A stretch of 64,000 nucleotides of DNA, taken from NCBI GenBank assembly GCA_030533445.1, contig CM060064.1, forward strand, positions 23,283,126 to 23,347,125, written 5' to 3'. The notes beneath the pieces are model-generated. The model did not search any database. It saw only the letters and a program-made list of their open reading frames with translations, and had not been told where the DNA came from. This document shows positions 57,197-64,000 of the stretch, one piece after another (position 1 is the stretch's first letter; the number at the start of each line of letters is the position of its first letter). Both the position numbers and the translations under genes were made by a program. The stretch comes from Cyprinodon diabolis (lineage: Eukaryota > Chordata > Actinopteri > Cyprinodontiformes > Cyprinodontidae).

Positions 57197-57884
57197 CGTT
57201 ATCTCTACTGCCATTTTGTCTCTTCTAACTCACCCCTCCTTCACAAAGCTGGTCGGTACGCTGCTCTACTCCTTTATAGTCCTGACTTAGAAATGCTGTC
57301 AGTGTTTGTGCTCAAATCAAGGATAGCAAAATATTTTTGAAGTTAAAACCCAGAGATGTGATAAGTCTGGCACATGTAACACAAGATAGCCTGCATGTGT
57401 TGAAGGGTATACAAATACTCCTCTGTTTACATGGCAGTCAGTGAAGCTGTTGTTTATTATTGTGTTAACAAGTTTTTTAAACACTGATAGATTTTTGTAC
57501 AAAATGATTCAGGTTTCTATAAAAAAAATCTCCACAGAAAACACTTGAGGCCCACTTTATCAATGTTTATTCCAATTGACAGTGCATAATAATACAGTAA
57601 TAGTGGGATTAATATGTGTAGGACACAGACACTTATCAGATTCCAAACAGATCAAATCTCATCTGAGAAAAAGTGTTTGAAGGCATACAGAAGATACAAT
57701 GAATCATTTCCTTCACCTTGTTGTTCCATTTCCTATAAGAACACCTCAGAAAAACATTTCACACTGAACCAAACAAGACAATAGCCCCAGTAGTTTTGTA
57801 CTGTAAGAAATTCCTACATGGAATTAAATTTAGGGAAACATATGCAGATGCAGATATGTACAAGTCTTGGAGCTTGAAATATCT
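57197..57884 (-). other. Spacer between tnxb and cyp21a2, holding the tnxb 3' UTR
   Basis: About 690 bp. AATAAA for tnxb lies at 57571-57566, roughly 315 bp past the stop codon. The remaining 370 bp to the cyp21a2 start must hold its promoter; a compact arrangement. I cannot fix steroidogenic-factor sites with confidence. Confidence 0.5.
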
Positions 57885-60800
57885 TTAGCCATGAGTTGCT
57901 GGGGAAAACCGGGAGGGTCTGAACTTCATCTCAGAGAATGGAATAGAGGAGTCTTTGCCTTTCCAGTCTATCCAGACTATTCCCTATAACAGAGAGAAAA
58001 AGAAAACAGTAAATCACTGACATACGGTACATCAGAGTATTTAAATAGTGCTGAAAAGATTTCTACCTGATTATCACTGTTCATGCCATAAAGGCCATTG
58101 AGGTTAACTTTGTAGCAGTTTTTGTACCACCAGCCCCCCATGTAGGCTTTTGCACAGTGGATTCCCAGAGAGTTTGGTTCCTTGTCTCGGGTTGAGAATG
58201 GACGTCCATTATGGTACCTCATTGAGTCGCCTGAAAGAGAAAAACATCCTAATTAGGATCTGCTTAAATTATTACTTTTTTGTTAAAATACTTGCAGATT
58301 TACTTTCCTGAAAAAAAGATCAATAGAGGAGCATCTATCTCATTTTAATGTGAGTATCATATAATAACTTTATGCTTCCTGCACTGTCATCTTCTGTGAT
58401 AGCTTGTTCTAGTCTGTTCTCTGTTACATAACCTTAACGTAAAGGGAGCTAATGATTAGCTAGAGATTTCAGCAATAACATTTTTAAATTTTAATAATTT
58501 CTTGATATAATTAGCTTGAATGCTAAAAAGTGTATTAAAACACAGACTAATTTAATGTGCAATACATTACAAGGATGATATGAACCTTTAAGTTAAACAA
58601 ACATTAAAAACAATATCAGTCTCTCAAACATGGGGCTACAGAATGGTTGAGTTCTATAAATTAAAAAACTCAAATCATAACCAACCTACATTTTTTAAAA
58701 TATTTTCCTTTTTTTAATGTTTTAAATGGGATACATATAGGCCAACCAAAGATATAAAGCTATAAAAATGTTTATAGGATAATATTGAAGACACTGAAAC
58801 TATTTTTGGTTTGCTCAAAAACTTAATCTCCATCAAAATGAAGACATTAAACACCACAGGAGGGAGTCCTTTTAAGAATTAGCAAGTTTAACATGAGTTA
58901 TAAAATTGTACATTATTTTTAAAGCAGTAAACAATTTCATAGATCTGTTTGCAATGCATGTTGATTTTCTTTTAAAAATGCACCTGCTGTTCCTGTGTAT
59001 CCGGATACAGTCAGAGTGTAGTTCCTCTCTTCTGAAGCAACAGAGAAGTTGGTGTAGCGAGCATAAGCTGTGTCATTTCCAGATCTTAAATCCACTCTCA
59101 AACTCACAGGGCCCATATTGGTGAGGTTGTGCAGAAGCTCATTTCCTGGGAACAGAATTTTAGTTAAGCTGGATGGGGGAAATACGGTCTTGAAGTAGAT
59201 GATAATATGAACAATGATCTGCAACAATACCAAGCCAGAACTCTTCACTCAGATTTCCAAAACCAGCTTTGTATTCACTCCAGGTTCTGAAGAAATCTGT
59301 TTTGCCATTCATCCTTCTCTGGAAAACCTAAAAAAAAAAAAAGAAATCCCAATACAAACATTTTTTCCGTGCGGTTTTTACAACTGGCTTGGTAAACGTC
59401 TGTAAATGTAGCACTTTATTTTACCGTCCATCCGCCCCCATCTGTCTCCATGTCACAGTAGACTCTGACTGAATGCCCTTCTTTTCCTTGAGGGTAGATG
59501 TTAACTTCCCCAGACTCAAGAGCACCATTTAGCAATTCCTGTGAGCATTCAGTGGGGAAGGGAAAACGCAGCTTCCCTAGAGGCAAAGGAAAAAGCAGTT
59601 TTTAGATAATCATAAATTTGGACTCTTAGTAATTTAATCTAAACAGCTGGAAGAAAACCACTTTACCAGTGACGAACTGTGATGTGACCAGGGATGTATA
59701 CTTCTCATTTTTCTCGCCTTGTACCACAACAAAATAAGATGATGAAGGCATGAGGCCGGTCAGTTTATACTCTGTCAAGGTTGGCTCCAGGATTACTTCC
59801 TAACACAGAAATGTTTATAGAGTTATTAAGCTTCACTTCTAAAACTGTAGAATCATTTTTCTGATTGTTGGGTCCAAGTAAAGAAGGGTTGTCTGTCACC
59901 TTTGCCTCCTCTTTTTCAGCCTGATAGATCACTTTGTAGCTTTGATAAACAGCGGAAGGTCTCCAAGAAATCATGGCAGAACGAGCGCCAACTTCCCTGG
60001 GTTTAACCACTGGAAGACATGATAAGTCCACTCATTGTAAATTCACCAAAGTAAAACTGTATTCTGGGTCCTTCAGTCATTCTCATTCTACTTACCAGTG
60101 GCTGTCATAAATGTAGTGGACATCCCCATACTCTGGAGGCTGTTCTTTTGGGTCCTCACTTTGACCTTATAGAGGGTACCTTTCTGTAGGCCTTTCAGCT
60201 GGTACTGCACTGAGTTTCCCGAAAGCATCACTGTTACCGTGACATTGGGAGCTGTAATTAAATAGCCGAAAAACAAACAAACATAAAAAAATTGTCCAAT
60301 TAGTTCATTTTATGCCTGTTTTCACAGTTGCTTCCAAACTCACTCTTGTAGGACTCATAGCTAATGATGAAACGGTCCACTTTTCCCAGGCTGGGTGTCC
60401 ATCTGAGCAAAGCTCTGTTATCTGTTACATTGATGACTTGAAGATTTGTTGGAGGGGCGGGTACTACAATCAAGAAACAATCCAAAGCATATAAACTTTG
60501 CTTCTTGTATGCCAAGTAGTAAATCAAGATGACTGATCATCTCTGACATACCTGTGGTAATAACTGAGGTGAGTTCATCACTGTAAGCCTTTCCTTTGGT
60601 TGTGCTAACACTGATGATGTATGACGATCCAGCAGACAGGTTGGATAGAACCACATTTGACTGTTGAGGTCCCACAGTCACAAACTGGCTCTTCCCTGTC
60701 AGTAGGAACACAACCATAACATTACATTTCTTAAACAATATGGGCAATATTGGAGGCTTACAATCTATATTTATGAACTTTTTCACACACATATATATCA

Positions 60801-63691
60801 ATATGTTTATCTCATAATAAAGTTAGTTTGACTAACCTGTTACAATGTTAATGTATGTTATCCTGAATCCTGTAAATATCCTGTTTGGTTTGGTCCACGA
60901 AATACCCAAAGAAGACTCTGTTACATTACTGAAAACCAGTTCTTTTGGTGGCTCAGGACCTGAGAGATAGAAGTGATTATTTTATGAATCATTTCTTTTT
61001 GTTATTGTTTCCTTTAGGTATAGCACCTTTAAGAGCATTTGTAAATATTGGTCTTAAATAATAACCTGTGGTTGCTGTAACTCTGTGAATCGTCGACCTC
61101 TTGTCTGCTGTACTGCCATATACATGTACAACATAATGTGTGTTTGCCTTGAGCTTGCTAAACTCCAAGGATCGCACACTGCCAGGCACCACTCTTGAGA
61201 TCCTCTTGTTTTCAGTTTTACCTCTCGATCCAATACTTTTAGCAGAGGAGACAGTTTTGTTGATTCTCTCTGTTTGGACCTCAGTCAAGTTCCTATTGTT
61301 TGACATCAAGTCTTTTTCCATAGTTCCCTCTGCCCCATTAACATCCTTGGCACTACCTGCCTGAGGCTGTCTCATGATCACAGTAAAGTTCTTGAACATG
61401 TGTTGTGGAGCTAACCATGTGATGATGAAGCTAGAGGAAGAGATATTCACAGCCTTCACTGATCCTAAACCTCCATGTTTTCTGGTGCTCATCCCAGAGT
61501 CAACGATTGCTGTCTTGTCCTCATGGACTTTGATGTTCGTGTTTGATTGAGTTGAATTTTTTCCGTAATCAATGGATAGCTCATTTTTCTTTTCCAGATG
61601 ATCCTTCTTTTTTGGTTCTGTTGCAGTATTCTTGTTTGTCACTGGGGTCTGCTCCACAGACTTATTTTTGTTTTCATTCTTGCTTTTACTTGTGTTGTTG
61701 CTGGTCTTTTCTTTAATCAGTGTGACATTTGCTTTAGGATCGTCTTTTAAATGTGGCGGTTTAAAAGTTGGTTTCCTGGTACGTTCTTCGTTTCTACTTT
61801 CTGTATCATTTGATGGAGGAACCTTCATTACTGGTTCCCCTCTGCGGGCCTCCTCTTCTTTATTTTTGTTATTGTTTGATGGAGAACCTTCAACTGTAGT
61901 AGGACTGCTTGCAGAGGGACTGGAAGAATCTTTGCTGTCGGACTTCTTCCTCAGAGCGTCAGGATTAGATTGACTGGTTGTAATCGATATCACTTTCTGT
62001 GTAGAGTCAGTTTCTTCAGAACTCTTCTTCTTGATATCTACTGAACAAAAAAATTAGTCATTCAAAGGTTAGATAAAGTATACGTTTAAACATAAACTCA
62101 TACTTACTTTTGCTACATTCAACATCTTTTGCACACTTGCTGCAGTCAAGACCTATGAATCCTTTATGACAAATACATTTCCCCTTCTCACATTTCCCAT
62201 GGTCACTACAGTCATTTGGGCAATTTGCAGAACATGGACCTAGGTAACAAGAGAAGAATCACAAATATTAAATCCAGTCTGTATTGAGTGATGTTAGATA
62301 TAATATACTCGTAAAAAATAGCTACATTTCTCTTTTAGGGAAGACATCTCTCTTTCCAGTCGGGTCAGGCGTTCTTTCAGAGTAACCATCTCGGCTTCAC
62401 AACCCCCGGTACACCCACCAGGTAGCAGCTTGATCTTATGTGTCATCACCAGTGGAGCACCAGGCTTCAGCGTCAGCTTCTGCTCCTTTGTGTGGCTCGA
62501 CTCATCATTATTACTGATGACCACTTCGATGGGCTGTGAAGAAGCTGTATTGTCTGTGCAGGCTGCATCGATTAAAGGAGTACGACTTGTAGACGCAGAG
62601 CCTGTTTCTTTATCTGCTTCTGAGCCACCAGTTCTTTCACTTTGATTTTTTTTTTGACCAGGCTTATCTATGGTCATCTCGTGACCGCTGTGAGGGTGGG
62701 TGTGGTTAACCTTATGGCTTTCATTTATGGTCTTAGTGCCACTGGGAGAAGGCCGAGTATTTTGAGTAGTCTTGTCCTTTGAATTTCTAACTCTATTATG
62801 AAGGGAAGCATCAGAAACAGTTTGAGTAGGTGATACTGTAGGTTGGTCTTTGGTCATTTTACTACTGTTTCTGGGTAAAGTCACAACATTTGGAGAAGGG
62901 TCATCTTTGGACCTCTCGTCATGCTTGGCTCTAGTCTTGTCGCTGGCAATTTTGCTGCCATTGGTAGGCAAAGACTGAACATTTATTGTAGGCTTGTGTT
63001 TGGACTTGTCATCGCTGCTGCTGAGGTGAATATCATGGACGGTCTGGTTACCAGAAACTGTTGTCTTGTCTTTGGTGGTTTTATTGTCACTGGGGAGAAT
63101 AGACTGAACATTCTGATTGGGTTTGTCTTTAGCATTCTTCTCATTACTGATGGAAGGAGATTTTGCGGACATAGTTTGATTATCAGAATGCTTGTTTTTG
63201 GTTTTTAACGTGCTGCCTGATGAAATCTTTGTGAGTGTTGTCTGATCTTTGGGTGATCCAGTAGGTCCAGGCTTGTCTTTGCTAGTCCTTCCTTCACTGA
63301 GTGATGGCTGCTTAGCTGAAGTAGCTGGGATGACTCTGTGTTTTTCTCTGTTGGTGTTACTGAGAGGGGCTTTAGGAGCCTTTGCTTCTGGTTGGGGAGT
63401 GGTTTGAATTACTGCAACACTAAGCTTGCTTTTGTTGGTCATCATTGGACTGGCTATTGTAGATTTTTGGTTGGAGGATACAGCAGGTACTGTCACAGTT
63501 ACTGTGTTTGTCTTTAGGGAGGGATGCCCACTCTTTTTGGAAAGGGGAGCAGTGGTTTTTGGTTTTAAAAATGTAAGAACAGCATTGGCTTTGGTGATAT
63601 TACTTCCTGTGGCATCTCTACTCTCAATGGTCGGGGTTTGAAAGGAGGGAAATGGGGTTAGAAGAAAGACAAGTCCTAGGGCAAACAACAT
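57885..63691 (-). CDS. tnxb: Tenascin-X-like extracellular matrix protein, compact form
   Basis: Secreted matrix glycoprotein. Fourteen exons (- strand): 63691-62326, 62239-62108, 62040-61066, 60959-60837, 60695-60552, 60463-60344, 60251-60096, 60009-59900, 59799-59667, 59576-59425, 59327-59231, 59145-58984, 58230-58067, 57983-57885, giving 1310 aa. Order is signal peptide ([18 protein letters not shown]); a Lys/Thr/Ser-rich stalk of degenerate repeats (residues about 20-420); CTGGCEAE plus a heptad helix for chain assembly (about 424-455); one EGF-like module (456-499); a second low-complexity spacer; four fibronectin III domains (about 665-824, 825-913, 914-1005, 1006-1086); and a fibrinogen-like globe (1087-1310: [41 protein letters not shown]). 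Mammalian TNXB has many more EGF and FN3 units. The gene is tnxb by domain plan and by its cyp21a2 neighbour. Confidence 0.92.
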
Positions 63692-64000
63692 ATTGAAATG
63701 GCTTCTTTGAGTGAGTAAATCAGCATATGTTGTAGAACTTTTGGAAGACTGTACGTTATCCTGCTGAAAAAATATAATCTCTTTCCTCTGTCCTTAGATG
63801 TTGCTGGGGATGACTTTGGCAGGACTTCCCTAGAGATGGAAAAAAAGAGTTAGAAGCTTCACTGTGCTTAGTAGGTTTTCCTGAGCAAAGAGGCACTTTC
63901 AGTACTTACCTGCTACAGTGCACCCATTTAAATTATGAAGCTAGAATTGCTCCTTAGAAGATTCTATTCTATCAGAACATTGTATGACTACTCTAGTTCA
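63692..64000 (-). other. tnxb: Upstream of tnxb start
   Basis: 5' UTR and possible promoter DNA. CTCTAGGGAAG (revcomp of 63826-63834) could be a splice acceptor for a non-coding first exon. Nothing further can be supported before the window ends. Confidence 0.3.

Noticed and set aside
61632..61973. Long + strand frames inside tnxb (also 62430-62645, 62921-63208)
   Set aside because: Antisense shadows of the low-complexity tnxb stalk.

Overview
The window is nuclear DNA from a bony fish, most likely a teleost. Genes have many short GT-AG exons, introns are AT-rich and full of short non-autonomous DNA transposons, and the recognisable proteins are vertebrate. I rebuilt the gene models by hand from splice sites and reading phase. 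No database search was possible.

Layout. From 1 to about 29,850 on the + strand lies most of a protein 4.1 gene (epb41 family). It enters the window in the headpiece and runs through the FERM domain, the spectrin-actin-binding region and part of the C-terminal domain. Between the FERM-adjacent exon and the next canonical exon sits a run of 13 exons (6147-12608), all symmetric phase 1-1. Nearly all end in a short Asp-Asp-Trp motif (consensus DDWFxLLDxxP). Together they add 973 codons. About 4.6 kb further on, a phase-compatible terminal exon (17233-17336) encodes a single hydrophobic helix, a stop and a nearby AATAAA. Splicing from the array to this exon would give a tail-anchored membrane protein. 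This is the most unusual system in the window.

On the - strand follow csnk2b (35139-31919, casein kinase 2 beta, 215 aa) and aif1 (40499-37732, 147 aa). Next is a pair of immunoglobulin-domain receptor genes: one on the + strand (42528-43987) and one on the - strand (47394-45146, four Ig domains). A decayed relative of the second lies at 48860-49680. Then come cyp21a2 (57196-50706, steroid 21-hydroxylase, 512 aa) and tnxb (63691-57885, a compact tenascin-X-like protein, 1310 aa), both on the - strand. CSNK2B, AIF1, CYP21A2 and TNXB are all MHC class III genes in mammals, so 32-64 kb is a teleost class III-like block. Ig receptors beside aif1 recall mammalian NCR3, which also sits beside AIF1.

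Transposable elements fill introns and intergenic DNA. They include several hAT-type elements with 8-bp target duplications, TA-flanked and TTAA-flanked foldback elements (one family in two copies with arms of several hundred bases), Tc1 fossils, and a 1.04-kb nested palindrome with internal tandem repeats. No tRNA, rRNA or CRISPR array was seen.
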